NCBI GenBank assembly: GCA_023053545.1
Contig: JAKZAN010000007.1
Location: forward strand, 1,178,001 to 1,242,000
Direction of reading: 5' to 3'
Length of the DNA: 64,000 nt
Origin: Lepidurus packardi
Lineage: Eukaryota > Arthropoda > Branchiopoda > Notostraca > Triopsidae
In this document: piece after piece, positions 26,201-40,100 of the stretch
How positions within the stretch are numbered: position 1 is the first letter of the stretch
Layout: every line of letters starts with the position of its first letter
The notes under the pieces: model-generated
The model's input: only the letters and a program-made list of their open reading frames with translations
The model's database searches: none
What the model was told of the DNA's origin: nothing
Program-made: the position numbers and the translations under genes

Positions 26201-29200
26201 TATTCTGCATCCTTTTGCTCCTGTCCCTCGGGGTTCAGAAAGTAGATTGTGTATAGTTCTCGCTCTCAAAAAGTCAATATTCTTTAGCACACCCATTTTT
26301 TGATCCGAGTATGTTATTGTTTATTCTGTCTTAAAACGAAAACCAACCCAAACTCCCCGTCTCTTTTAATGCAGTCATTATCGGATGTGAAAATAGCTTA
26401 GAGCAGGAAAAAAAGAAGCCTAATTCGACATGATGTGTCTACGCCAACTGGCTTGCCAACTCTGAAGTTCGTGCTCTTCCCCAGCTTCCTTCAGCGCAGA
26501 GCAAGAAGACAATACCGTACACCTGCCTATAGCCAAAGCTCTGTTGAAACTTGCCAGTCTGCTTGCTCTCCCGCAACAAAGCTCATTAAAAACTTGGGAG
26601 ACGCCAACAACTTCCCAGCACCACGACACGCACAAAAGCTTGTTAACAGCCTCGCAGCACTATACGGGAGCATAATAATTAGAAGTAATGTCTAATCAAG
26701 CATATTTTCTTTTCTCTCCCTCTCCCGGTATACGGACTACAGCTTATCAGAGCTCTTACTCCGGGAGTTTGAAAGCAGTGAACTTGAATTTCAAGGAAAA
26801 GCTTTGTTTTCACACACCCAATTCCTCTTCTCTTATACAATAAAAGAGGAAAGAAAAACATAATTCAAAAGAGCTGGCTGAACGCGAATCATGAATCAGT
26901 CAGAAAAGATGGTGCTCCCTAAATCTATCCAACGCCTTCCTACGTTGATGCCCGAGATGAAGATCCTGAGTCTGGCGTTCGATTTTCAGCCATTATAACT
27001 ATCACGCAATGGCAGAGGGGGGAAAACAGCCGCAAAAGGAAGCTCACTCCCGCGGGAATCGAGCCCATACCAGAACAGGACCTACAGAATCGTTCGCCCT
27101 TCAATAAAAGGAAAACGTACTGCCCGTTTACTCTCTCATCGTTTCCGCGGGCAACTTAAAGTTGGCGTGGGTGTTTGCGATAAACCAAAGTGTTGAACAC
27201 AAAACCTCTACATCTCTTCCCTTTAAAACCCCAAGTCTTTCTCACCCCCTCCCTTGAAAAAGAAAGAGAAAAAAGCAATCGACGTAGGCCGAATAAACAC
27301 ACCTCCGTCGATCTTTACAATCCGAGCATTCCTGTACACAAAAGCAAGAAATGACACTCCTCCACAGACAAAAAGATACCCAGTTTGCAACGTGCTTGCT
27401 CTCGCAACAATAGTCCCTTGACCCCGTCTTCAGGTGACGTTTTTAGGGCCGATCTGGAGCACCAGCGACAACCACTTCATCGTCAACCAGCTCACGCTAA
27501 CATAGACCAAGGAAACTCCCCACCTCCAAACGACGACAATCTCTTGAAAAATAAAAACCTTCCACTAAAAGACCCGGCATCCATGCCCTGTTCGGTAACA
27601 CACATAGTTAAGAAACTAAAAAAGGGCACACAAAGGTAACTGGCTGGTTTTTTTGCCTTGACACGGAGCATATATATTGTTACAGAAGCAATTTAAGTGA
27701 CGGCCGAAAAAATTGGGAACATTTTAACCCCGTCCACCGTCTTGCTATTCCTACCTTTGCAGGTTTCAGAGCAAAAACGAGAGAGAAAAAACAGCAATGC
27801 CGGGTTTCCGTCCTCAGTGTTTTTCTTTTTCCACCCCAACTAGAAAGGTACAAGACATTGGCCACAAACTGAGCCGTTTTACCTGTCATGTTTATTGTCC
27901 CGTGACGTCGCTTCATCTTCAATATTCGTCTCCGGTGTTTGCTCTTTTTCATACCAGCAGCAATAGTTTGCAGTCCATACGTCTTAGGACTGCTGCTTAC
28001 GAAGAGTTTCTTTGGCCCTAAACGTAGTTACGATGGACAAGTATACTTAAACGCAGAGAATTAACGGATTCTAGCTTGCATGTCTTGAAATCAGAAATCA
28101 GTAGCGTTTCCGTGAGTTAAGGGCCGCTCCTCTTCCCTCAAACAGAAGGGAGCCGCCAAATCTCATCAGCTGAATAGGATTTCATCACACACATTACGGG
28201 AAATGTTTCTTCTCTGGGCAATTGGACGAATCAGACCAGAATAGATCGCCAGTATACATGGATTCTACACAAGCGAGATTTTTCTTTTGTCTGTCAAACT
28301 AAGAATACGCCGAGGTTAGGAAATCTGTGGCAATAGTCGCCGCAAATGTTGTTTTCATAACAAAATAGTCTCTTTCCTATATGCTCCGAGTGCCTGTCCG
28401 GAAGTTAACGTGTCGTGCTGAGATCTCATTAAGCGAGTTTGGGAGCTTTTTCCTTTTTGGTTCCGATGGTGGGGAGCTTGCATTCTGTATAGTACTCCAG
28501 TTAGTTAGGAAAAGTCCTCTACCTAGCTTTTCACCTTTTGGAGCAACAAAATATGCTTTCCTTACTTATTTTTCTGATTCAACTTACACGGAATCACCCT
28601 TGTCTAAAAATAGTTACTCCCTACGGCATTTCCTGATCTAACGTGAACTATGACTACGGTTTTTAACGTATTGTTCGCATCTTTATCTACAACGTTCTAG
28701 ACTGGTACACGGCAAAAGAGCGACCAGAGCTGCTCTTTTCTAATGTTGTTTGGATCACGCATGCTGTACGTGCTTTTGTTTCGTTGTGCAATCCGCAATC
28801 AAAGCCATTACGTTAATAAGGAAAAGGTATGTTTCAACTACGACTCTAAAACAAAACAAAGAGATACATTAAAAGACAAACCAATAAGAGGTCATTCAAC
28901 ATTCGCTATCTACACGTTGCAATACAGTGACACTTTCCTTATACAAACCTGGGAAACTTAATGCTCACACGAAACCATTTCTAGGATACAAACTTATGTT
29001 TTTCTCACACACTCATGGACGTTAATTGACACGTCTAAAAGACCGCCAACGAATATTACTAACTCGAGAATTTCGCTTTCTAAAAGACACAGCACCCACA
29101 ATCTTGGTCTCATTACAACTGCAAAAGCTCTGTTCGGTGGGCTGGGTAGGTGTCCTGCACGAGAACAGGATCTATCAAGCCCAGTACTATGAAGTGCTTC

Positions 29201-31863
29201 TCTTAAGCAAAACGAAAAAAGCGAAAAAGAAAACGAGGTAAAAGTTTCAACTCTTCAAACCGAACAAGCCCAGCTACAATTCTCCTTCTGAAGGAAGACG
29301 CGGGTCTATGAAATAATAATGCCACCACGGAGTACACAAGACTGCAGAAAAACTATTGATATGAGAGCCTAATCTTTCTCGCTTCCAATTCCATCAGATG
29401 CGAAACTGAAAGGCTCCCTTTGCTCACGGAAATATTAATGATCCCCACTAGCAGTGAACCCTGTGCTTCTTATACCGAAGACTTTCCAAACCCACTTTTA
29501 CTACTAAGAACTTTCCTACGACTACATCATTACTAGGTTCTCCCATATCAAAGCTATCAAAGTGATCGGTCAAAAGCTCTCATAATCGCTCAATTAATAG
29601 ATTAAATGTAAAATAAAATGCCGGAGCTGGGCTCACCGGCCAGTTCTTCGTAAATGGACTTGAGATTTATTTCTTGAAACTTGGGCCAAATGCAGCTTGG
29701 AGCTGGTACAAACTTGGAACCTTTACCACAACTTAGGCGAGTTTTTACACCCACATATTTACATATCTAGCTTAAGGGAAAACAACATTAGTTTACAAAT
29801 ATGAATCGAGTTGAAATTTCCCACGTAGAAACAGTCAGCCTACCTTTTATCTGGCGAAATTACGAACGAAAAAAAATTCATTCAGTCAGCACTGACAGTA
29901 GAGGTAGCTGAAAAGCTGGCAATAATTGTTCTGTTGCCGAGTTCTTATCATGTCACTCCCTTAGCACCGTCACCTCCTCACCATGAATCACAACGGCAAA
30001 ATTGAGCGGGTGACAAGCGCTGTTGATCAACACATGTCAGATCCCACGTCGGCTCTCTCTCTCTTTCTATACATATCCTTCTTTTTTGGGGAAAAGACTG
30101 AAAAAGAATGAAGCACACAAAGCCAAAGCGGGTACTTTCATGGCGCTGACAACCCAAAGCTTTTATTAATTATCCGCTTGACATAAGAGGGCGTATAGCA
30201 ATCGGATGGGACAGCAACGAGAACAATTGTTTGGCTCACCCTGTGGGCTCTTCGCACCTCCCTTCCCCGTAGAGGTGAAAATGATTGAACTTACTGCGGA
30301 GGACGAAGAAGGTACACAGCGTCATTTGTCAAGACCCGTACGTGCATAAATGAAAAGAGGATACAAAATAAGAGAGATAATTCGCCTGCAACTACACATA
30401 AGGTATGTCAGATACGTGACACCGGACATAACGCAACTCTGTAGCCCCTTCTTATTAAAGTGCTTGGTGCATAACTCATAGGTAAATGACCCAAAGAAGA
30501 ATTGCTCTTCCATTAGAGACTGTCAACACGTCCACTACACAGCTGGTCCATACCGAAAGCCTGCAATTATGCTATCGATAAACCCTCAATCCATCGTCTC
30601 TTATTGTTGTGTTCCCTGCAGGTGCGTTCACATCCTTGGCAGCAACATAGCATTCGTCATTAATAGGCGTCATTCATTTAAGTTTGTATGGACGTTACGT
30701 TTTGCTCGCTACGGAAGTCGTTACGATTATTATTCCATGGAATGCTAGCCAGACTCCACCTATGTTAGCTACCCATGTGGACTGGCGAGGAGACAGAGAG
30801 TGCCCCAAGCAACGGATCTTATGTTTAATTATGTACACGAGACAGATTGGGCGCGATAAACTCTGTCACCTTAACTTAGGGTAAGCACTATCATTAAGAC
30901 CCAGCACAAACGGGAAACTTCCTCCTGCTCGTGAAGTAAAAAATAAAAAAAAATGCCCCACAAGAAGAGCGATCCAATACCGCCCAGAAACGCCCCACAC
31001 CAATAAATACTTCTTGGTTATATGGATAGGAAACAACACTAACGGCAAAAACTGGACTGGGCGGAAGAAAACTGCTTCTTGAGCAGAGTCCTATACCGGA
31101 ATTTTTACAGCCTTTTGGAGGGGTTGGGATCATAATACTCCATCACAAAGTCATCAAAAGAATCCTACGGATTTGGACCTCCTAACGTGAGAATTTGGTC
31201 ACCTGAAACCCTCAATAATCTGGACAGCACTTGCTCTACCGTCCTCCGCGAGTTTTTTTCCCTGTCCTTTACAGTGTATTCAGTATTCAATAAAGGATGA
31301 TCCTTCCCAAAATTTTAGCACTATATTATAGCTAAGGCTTACCTATATTAATCTTTCGCAACCATTCTAAAAACTCACTCATAAAAAGTCATTCATCATT
31401 AAAGTTAAAAAAGGTGCCTGTTACGGTATAAGTAAAGTGAAGTAAGACATGACGGAAAAAGCTATCCACGTGGAAGGCTAGCCCTATATAGGGCTTATAT
31501 CCTCTAAAATTCCATTTTTTTTTAAGAGCACAGGTAGAACTATGAACGGGCCACTCTTGATGGTCCTTTTGTTCTCCTCTACTTTGCACGCATTTTTCTA
31601 TGTAAACGTGAAGAGTCCTTCAGACTTTTGGCTTACAAGTAACTTGATCTCAAAAGAAAAGTCGATCATTTTCATCCTGGCAAAGTCTTCCTTCAATGAT
31701 ACCTTTCCAGATAAGGTCCAAACGCTACTAATCGTACCTAGACGGCGAGCGCAAAGAACACGGAAGATCTTAGGCAAAGTTACTGCCAGCGCCCATGCAA
31801 GCTTGCATGAAAGTAAGCTACTCCCGATGAATACGGTTGGTCTGTTGGGGGCTTTTGTCTCCG

Positions 31864-31891
31864 TTTTTTTTTTTTTTTTTTTTTTTTTTTT
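31864..31891. repeat. Poly-T run (28 T)
   Basis: Uninterrupted run of 28 T. It lies inside an open frame (31542-31919) and is one reason for not accepting that frame as a gene. Confidence 0.8.
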
Positions 31892-33414
31892 GCATCAAGC
31901 AGCCCATTTCAAAAATTAGTATAGGAGTCTGACTGCTAAAGCCTAAAACTATACTGTTACGACTGACTTGATCCCTGACTTTCCAGATAACTATCACACT
32001 TCCGCTTTTAGGTTTAATTACGTTGTCCCAACCCAACGTTTCACATGCTCTTTCAGATGCTCTTCCGGGTCTCCCTGCCATACACGACTTATAAAAACGA
32101 ATCCCAATTACGACACTACACGGCACCTAGTTAGCTTCTGACTACCTCTGTAAAAAGAACAAGGGACAATTTCCATTCTGTGTTCTATGCCACCTAACTT
32201 TTTACGATCTGCGCTGTAAAAAAGTTACTGTAATTTTAACATATGCATATGGAAGGCTTTATTACAATCACCTAGTTATAAGGCCGAATGCAATAACTTT
32301 TTTGCTATTTTTTTAAAAGGCGTAAATAATATAAATAGGCGTAAATCTGGTAACGTTTTATCGTGAAAAGAGATACGATTTCATTGTTAGTTTGACCGTA
32401 GTTTATTGGCGCCTGTTGCCGTTTATGCCAAGCAAGGATTGTAAAATTGAAGTTAAATTTAAAGTTACAGTACGAAAGTAGTATTTTCAAGCCTTTTTAC
32501 TACGGAAAATTATTACTAAAATACTGTAAAAATGTACTATAATTAGGAATTTGTTAGAGAAAATTATGGACATGTCTTGTAAAATTACTGGCCTTTCTAT
32601 AATGTACAGTGAGGTAGACTGTAGACGTTTCAAACTGAGTAACGTTGCTAATCAAACAAATCTACCATTGCGAATAATACAGTTAGATAGAGCTAAAATT
32701 ATACACGCTATTGTGCAAAATAGGGTTACTACTGTTTTTTAATGGCTTATTCCTGACAATGTCACTCGTTTATGCTTATTAATATCTTTCAGGTACATGC
32801 TTTAAAATCTACCTCCAATGCAAACCCCAAAACTTGACATATGACACAACAGTCAAGTGCATACAAAGCCGCAGTACTTTACTTGGAGACAAAAAAACTC
32901 GCACAATACAAATCCGCCGCGACGGAACACAAAAGGACATCTCAGGGTCAATGAAGAGCGATCGAGATACAAGAAAATGACCCCAGGTAATGCGATTAAC
33001 TAGAGACTAAGACAGATTTTCCTTACATGGCAAGGGGTACTGCTCGTATGCGAATCCCAAGTTAAGGTTTATGCAAATTAGAGCAAACACACAAGAAACG
33101 CAGCTGTACGCTGAGCAAAAAAAAAAGAAAACACCATATAATCCTGATTTGCGGAGTGCGTTCGCTTCACAAGCAGTAATCGCATAGCTAATACGGTAAA
33201 TGTCGATACATTCTTCTTTGTTGGCAACAGTAGCCATGCCTGCCAGGTAATGCTCGTGTGAACGAGTCAAATAGCTTAAAACTGAATAAAAATGAAAGAT
33301 AATTCTGAAACTGAAAGATAATTCGCGAGTGTAATACAGGGTCAGATTTTCTTATCGATTAGATAGAAACCCTAGCATTTTTTTTCATTTCTTTTTAGGA
33401 TTACGAAGATAGAT

Positions 33415-33588
33415 ATGGACAGAGCTCTTCAGGGTCTTGTTACAGCATCCAATTCTTCCACACAGAGTTGTTTATCCGACTTTGCAGCCTATGTAGTTGC
33501 TGAAAAGGAAGCTCTTGTGAGAGGGCCTGCTGCTGCAGTTATTCGCGTTCTGGTTCTGCTACATGGACGATCGTGCTTGCCCAATTAA
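33415..33588 (+). CDS. Doubtful small ORF after a strong splice acceptor
   Basis: A 57-codon frame opens with ATG 15 bases after a strong acceptor (long T-rich tract ending TTTTTAG at 33399). The predicted peptide (start MDRALQGLVTASNSSTQ) has a balanced, protein-like composition with a hydrophobic stretch AAAVIRVLVLL near its end, but no family is recognised. It could be an exon of a short gene, a decayed exon, or part of a 5' untranslated exon of the CA10-like gene that begins 555 bp downstream. A donor-like GTGAGA lies inside it. Confidence 0.18.
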   Translation: MDRALQGLVTASNSSTQSCLSDFAAYVVAEKEALVRGPAAAVIRVLVLLHGRSCLPN

Positions 33589-34142
33589 AAAGAACAAGTT
33601 GGTTTCCCTCTATAGAGCGCAGGAGAACTACTACTAATTAGCCTGGAGCTCTCCAAACCATTCTCTAACATATAAAAACATCGATTAACCTGCCCTGGGT
33701 GCATTTTCCAACTCGCTGATTTTTTCTAGGAAAACTTTAACGTCCTGTGGCTCTCTGCCTTCCCCTTTTCCTCTCTGTGTAGGATACATAAAAGAAGTTA
33801 ACAGCCAAGATGCGCATGTGCTTGAACTCCCATCATCATATAAACCGCGAACATAGCTTACACATGCGGCTCATTCGTGTGTCACCTCCTGTCCAGGGTG
33901 GATCAAGGATCTCGATCAAGACCCTTTTGTGTCCCATCACGTTTTCCTTGTAGCCAACCTCAGAAGCCGCGTAACTCGCTTAGGAATGCAAGAACCACAA
34001 TTCTGACGACGCTCAATTTCGCCCCAAAAAAGTGATCCATTGCAGTTCAATGTTGCGTTTTGCAAGTGTAACTTGATCTGACTGGTATCCTGTATATGTG
34101 TATAGTGGCAGGCGTCATGAACCGCCGATTCCCCACGCTTCT
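33589..34142. other. Upstream region of the CA10-like gene
   Basis: No coding exon seen. It presumably contains promoter or 5' untranslated sequence of the following gene; the frame is closed by TGA at 34074-34076. Confidence 0.4.
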
Positions 34143-37100
34143 ATGTGGGCCGTGCCAACAGATGAGATGATGACTGACAAGGAAATTCCAGTCAAGGGAC
34201 AAGCCCCTTGGTTCATGTCCCTCGTGGGACTTTTCTTGCTGCTCTTCTGCATTCAACGTGCACCAGGTATATCGTATATCTACAAATACTAAGCACCACG
34301 CTTGTTTTCTTCTGTCTTCTTATGTATCTCACATCGTTACAGCCTTGGCGTTTCTCTTTTTGGGTTTTAGATTTGGGCTTTTCCTCCCACCCCTCCCACA
34401 CAGCGGAAGACAAGCGCATGTAACTCAGCTTTGTCTTCCGCCAGTCTCACTTCCTTTTCAAGTTTTCGAATCAGAATGGAGACGCCCCATGCAATGCTTT
34501 ATAAACCTAATTTAGCTGATAGAGGCGAGGGGGGTGCATTATACCATCCGACCCTTTCTGGGGTGTATTGTGTGGTTAAAAAAAAAAGGAGTTGATCAAG
34601 TCCAATCTTTAAAGCGGCGAGCTAATGGATTCGACTAATGTTGTCGATACGTGGTGGTCCATTTTCGTTTCGTCTTGGTCGACTTTTTCCTGTATTGTGT
34701 GTTGTGGTTTACGGAGCGAGAATTGCTCGAGGAAAGAAAGACAGGAGAGAGATAAGGCTAATTGCTATTCAGGGGAAGGGCAGGCAGTTGGCCCTAGAGA
34801 TCGCTGTTTAATTTGATCCAGGTTACGGACTAAAGGACAAAGCACGAAAAAAAATCTATCAACGGCAACATAAAAATGGGAGCAGCGGCACGCGTCTAGA
34901 CTTAATGATTCACGAACCCCGCAACAATATCAGTTCCGACAAGGCGTCGAATTCGTTGGTCAGCATGTTGGTTACCACACTGCACGTCCACCTTGTGGCT
35001 AATTACTCATCAACTTCCTGCAACAAAGAGGGAAAGAGCACAGACAGCGCCTGTTCTTCCAACAAACTTTCCAGAGAAAAGTAACTGGTCTGTACTGTAC
35101 TCGAAAAACTTTTAAAGATGAGTTTTCGAGAGGCAAAGTTTTCCTCTGGCTCCCAAACTTCCCCTTTCGTTCGTGTGTATACTTATGTATCAGTAATGGG
35201 AAGAGTACCACATTCTTTTGGTGGCATGACAATTGCATCTTTAGACGCCTCCCCTGATCTAAGAGAAACGGCAAAAACGAAGCCATGATCTCTCACTCCT
35301 TAGTGGGGCTCTTACGATAATGAACACGACAACCCAGCCAAATCTATGTAATGCTCACGTAATGCGTGCTCTGTTTTCCCCAACAGTTTCCAGCCATTTT
35401 TCTGATTACGGGGTCTTCCTGTCTCCTTTTCGTTGCCAGGTCCAAAAGAAACCTTTCAACCCGCCTTTTTTTTCCTACGCTTTAGTTTATTTTTACAATA
35501 GCCTTCAGTCTCGAATTCGCTACATTCGCTTCGAGGTTGGACAACCTCAAGTTCCCAGAATCAAAGTTGCCAGTACCAGCGTACGGATTGCTCGTTACCA
35601 CAGAAATGCTATGAAGTGTTTGAAGCTTGGAAAGGCTGCTGTAAGATTCCTTCATCAGGATGCTTGACAGACTTCTCAGAGAAGTCTAAAGGGCCAGTTA
35701 CCCATTAGTATTTTCGAGACCCAGAACTTTGGTCAAAGAATACTAATCCTTTTGCGCGCCTAACTTGCGGAAGATTGGCACAGACAGTAGAAAGTAACTC
35801 ACTCGACCTCCAGACTTGTCAAAACGGCTCTATGTCGCCGAAATGATTCATTCAAGCAGCCCGTTTTAATTGGAAGACCGTGTGTACAGCGTACTGCTTC
35901 AAGGCGATAGATAACAATCAATAAAAGGGACAAGACAAGAATGATATGACCTAACGGAGTCAGTTAAAAGGATACAAAAGGTAAAAAATCGGAAAAAGAA
36001 GCTTATCCCAAGGGTCAATCTTAATTTTCTTTTTTCCTATAGCCTACATAACATGGGTTTGGTAGCCTTTCCTTAAGCAGACAAGCTTTTTTGTCAATCA
36101 TGAGATATCAATTGTACATTAAAGCAGAATCTCTCCTATATGAAGCACGGCAGGGGGCGTGGGTTAGATTGCTCGCAGATGCACGGTCAAAGGTTATGAC
36201 GTCCTCTCACGGAATCCCCCAGCAAAAGCGACCCCACCCTCTAAGCTAGCAATTGACGATTTGGGGGGCCATAGAAACAATGACCCCAAAGTAACTAGAT
36301 TCAGTGCTTATCAACGAGTTTCCTTTTGACAAGATAAACTTATGATGCACTCAAACCTAATTACACCTACTCATTTTTCTCCCTAGTATCTTATGCCGTT
36401 CAATGGGACGAATGGTGGACCTACGAAGGCATTTCAGGTACGTGAACGTTACACATGTAATATTGATGCTAGCGTGTCAAATATTATTTTCTTTTTATTT
36501 CATCAAAACCCTTTGTCGGGTGGTCTTACTTAGTAAAGGCCTGAACGTTCTCAAAACTCTCACTCGCGTTTCTGTTAATAAGCTTGCTGTTTCAGTACAG
36601 AGACGTTCAAAGCAGCCCTATAGTAACGGCAGCTTTGTAGCACTGGCGCTTTGTGTCAGTTCGTATTGGCACAGTCCAGCGCTCTCACTCAAAAAGGCTT
36701 CGGCGATCGACAAGAAAAGTTGGACAAACCAGCCAAAGTTAACCCGCTTCTGGAGCCAGAGACCAACTTTCCGGTACCAAAATTAGGGCACCTTTTCCCC
36801 AAGACCGACTAAACAGTGAAGCTCACCACGTTTTACCGAACTTGGGCGTCACGTAGAGCACGTTGACCGGGTTCGTCCTCGTCGTCTAAACATCCTAACT
36901 GGATTCATTCCTTGCTCCTGGTTATGTCCATGGGTCCTCGGCTGCTCTTTGCACCGGAAAATTTCCTATCTAAATGGTCACTGACAGGTAATTCGCATTA
37001 ACTCGGGGCAGAGCACGTGACAACCATATAACCTCAACATGATCACACAGCCAAAGGTCTAGCTCCCTCTTTTCGCCACTCTGGATGGTCTTTTTCCCCC

Positions 37101-40100
37101 TCTGTGAATCCCGAAATGCAGCGTGCCCATTACAGGGGCTATCCTCAAGTACTTTATACCTTCAATGTCATTTGGGAAGGTGCAATAAGGACCAAAAGCT
37201 TTTTCCGGCAATGGTCCATTGTTAGTTCGTCGTCAAAGTAAAACTTCTTTATAGACCGCCAACTCTTACACTTTCTTTTGGCCTTTCCCAGAAGCAGAAA
37301 ACCCTTCCTTTTTTTCTCTTACTACTGCTCAAGACCAGATCATTTTAATAGCCTTTTAACTGTCAATACGTATTTATTCCGTGGGAAGACGCCCTCTTCA
37401 CGAGCGAACCAAAGTAAGACCTATGAATCGCAGCGTCTTGTCAATTGACCATTACACGGCGAGACTCTTTTAACCGACTTAAGATCTAAGGCTGGGTCGT
37501 AGGTCACGTTATGGCCAAGTCTGGGAAGCAGTGACTCACGCTCAATGGGTACTTGGGTTAGGAGTTGCTGCATCCACTAGCCGTGCTGCTGGAGCTGAGC
37601 AAGGAAACTCGCTTCCTTTTCACGAGTCCCTCGGGAATCGTTCCACTTTACGCACGCCGCAGAATCGGACTGCTGTATAGCCTCCTAGCTTGACTACGTT
37701 TCTTCCCCGCACTTTGTTATTATTCTTCCGAAAATGTAGACCTTGAGACGTTCACTCCAAATAGCTCCAACAAATTAGCATCATCATAATTGCATAGGAA
37801 ATAAAAACCCAGGCCACGCAAAAAAAAAGTAAATGCCTCCGTCTGGAAACTTTTTTTTTCTCCCCTCAGAATTGACAACCGCAATCAAAGCCTACTAATC
37901 GCATAGCGCTATATATAGGCTGTTGTTTTCTTGTTTAGAAGGTTATTTTCTTATCACGGCTAACGCAGCAAATGGGATGACTGGGAGCCCCTGAACGCCA
38001 AACTTCCAACATCTCCGAGCAAGCATCTCATCACAGCAGACAAGACGACTTAGTCATACTGTATAGTACGAGCGGGAGAAAAATACACCTAAAAAAGGAA
38101 GCGGGACTTTAAAAAAAAGAAACATGAAAAGGCCAAGGCTTTTCCTTTGAACCTAATATGAGGCTTCTTTTCATGCATAAGATAGCTGACTTGTACTGCG
38201 CATCGTGCTCTATCATGACATCTAAGTTGGGGTATATCAATCCCCTTTGCAGATCCCTCACCTAAACCAAACCAATCTGACTTGCTATAGCAGGGAGGAA
38301 AGGGGGCGAATTCATAGTCTTAAACTCCATTTTTGTACCCACCCGTTATTAGTTGTACATTATTATTTGCATATATTGTATATCTTTAAAAGGTTCAATG
38401 GTGAAGAAAAGATCGGTTAAAAGTAAAATGACGAATGTCCCACATTGTTCTTTCTTTGATTTACTTGCAGGTCCAGCCTTTTGGGGTCTCATCAATCCAG
38501 AATGGAGTCTGTGCAATCGGGGTCGGCGACAATCGCCCATTAACGTTGACCCCAAGCAACTATTATTCGATCCCAATCTACGCCCTCTTCACGTCGACAA
38601 GCATCGAGTATAGTCAAACCATTTCCGTAATTGCCTGTGCGCACCCTGAGCTATACCCCCAGTTCCATAGCACAGCGTTCTCTTACCACGCAGAACTATT
38701 TTTTCCTCTCCGTTTCTGGGCTTTACTGGGTTTGCCTGCAGGAAAAGGGAGAGATCATCTTATATTACCATAACAAAACGGTGGCAGACATAGGGCCTGA
38801 AAATCTTTCAACAACCGAGCTTGTTTCATGTCCAATACCCCCTAAGGGATGTTCACTGGTACAAGCTGCAACTTACAAGGAAGCTGATTAAGTTCCTTCG
38901 TATAATTGACCTACTCGACAGCACGGTGTTTGACGTCTAACAAGCTGTTGTGTTTATAGCCGCAAGCGCCTAGCAATGAGCATCCAATTACGCGAAAATC
39001 TGAAATCGCTTAATAAGGCCGGAATTTAGTTTCTTGTTAAAGTAGCGAGCTTTATCATAATGTCATAACGCTTGCCCTTTTTAATAAAAGAAAAGACTTA
39101 ACAGCCTGAAATAAGGACAAGCAGTCACACAAGCCTGCACAGGACTCCATGGCAAAGTAATACTATAGAGCAAAGAAGCACAAGAAAAATCAATTATAGA
39201 GAAATATTTGCATTTTTTTTTTTGCCTTGCAACCCACTTCAGAATATCTACCAAAATTGACATGTGGGAAACAGAAAAGTGCCCCAGTGAGCTTTCACGG
39301 ATCACATTCATTAATAATTGAAAAGTACCCCAATGTTCTTTATTGTTCCCTATTGCTTTCTTTCCTTTTTCGTATACAGTATTTATCCTCTTCCTCTCCG
39401 ATGATAAGTCGTAGTTAGGAACTACCGCTAATTTTTGCATTGAATTTTCCTTCAATGACGCATAAATAGTCAAGGAAAGAGACAAAAAAGAATACTACTG
39501 CTATCGTAGCAGGTTGCTAACCGTCAATTCCTTCTACACGAGCACATGACCTTTACCTTAAGCTAAGCAACAGGTCAATTCTGTCTCAATAACTAATCGG
39601 CGGTGCACTCAATTTTGTTAGGTAAACGGTCTTTTGAGCAATACTGGCCATGGTGTCCTGTTTACTCTGGAGAACGCGACCCGACCTGCTGTTAATATTA
39701 CAGGAGGACCGCTGTCTTACCGCTATGAGATGCATCAAATCGCATTACATTTCGGTCTCACGGATCAACAGGGCTCAGAGCACACCGTTGCTAGCAAAGC
39801 TTTTCCTGCTGAGGTAAGTCCGCTCTTAACCCCTCCAGTTCTTGGCAAGTAATGACAATGGACACCCCCAGATGTTGATTCCATGTGACTTGCTTGTTTC
39901 TTTAGTTACAGGTTTTCGGCTATAATGCTCAATTGTACACAAGCTTCGCAGAAGCATTGGATAGTCCCCATGGAATAGTCGGCGTGGCCATTTTGTTGCA
40001 GGTATTGTTCTATACGTTCCCTTTTTTTATAGTGAGCTTTGCTGAACAAACTCAATTGGAAATAAGTCCTAAAACTATTTGATATAGAGCAGAAAACGGA

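Larger units (their letters stand above)
10419..33414. other. Long intergenic region between eyegone and the CA10-like gene
   Basis: About 23 kb without a recognisable protein gene on either strand. All long open frames were checked; none shows a known domain and most lack an ATG or run through homopolymers. The start probably contains the eyegone 3' untranslated region. The rest holds poly-T runs, a TATATC microsatellite, an AT-rich island flanked by a 44-bp direct repeat, three near-loopless palindromes and an isolated pair of CCTAA units near 26060. Its size next to a developmental transcription factor fits a regulatory domain (inference). Confidence 0.5.

Noticed and set aside
27020-27090. 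Possible tRNA on the minus strand (GGGCTCGATTCCCGCG resembles a T-arm)
   Set aside because: No matching A-box, D-arm, anticodon arm or acceptor stem could be built upstream.
31542-31919. 125-codon frame with hydrophobic N-terminus
   Set aside because: Runs through a 28-T homopolymer giving poly-Phe, with no domain and no splice context.
36403-36786. 127-codon frame inside CA10-like intron 2
   Set aside because: Overlaps the real 51-bp exon in another frame; no homology.
9766-39270. Several Su(H)/Notch-type GTGGGAA sites (about 9766, 13052, 23387, 29817, 37380, 39262)
   Set aside because: About eight are expected by chance for a 7-mer on both strands in 64 kb; no clustering near eyegone.
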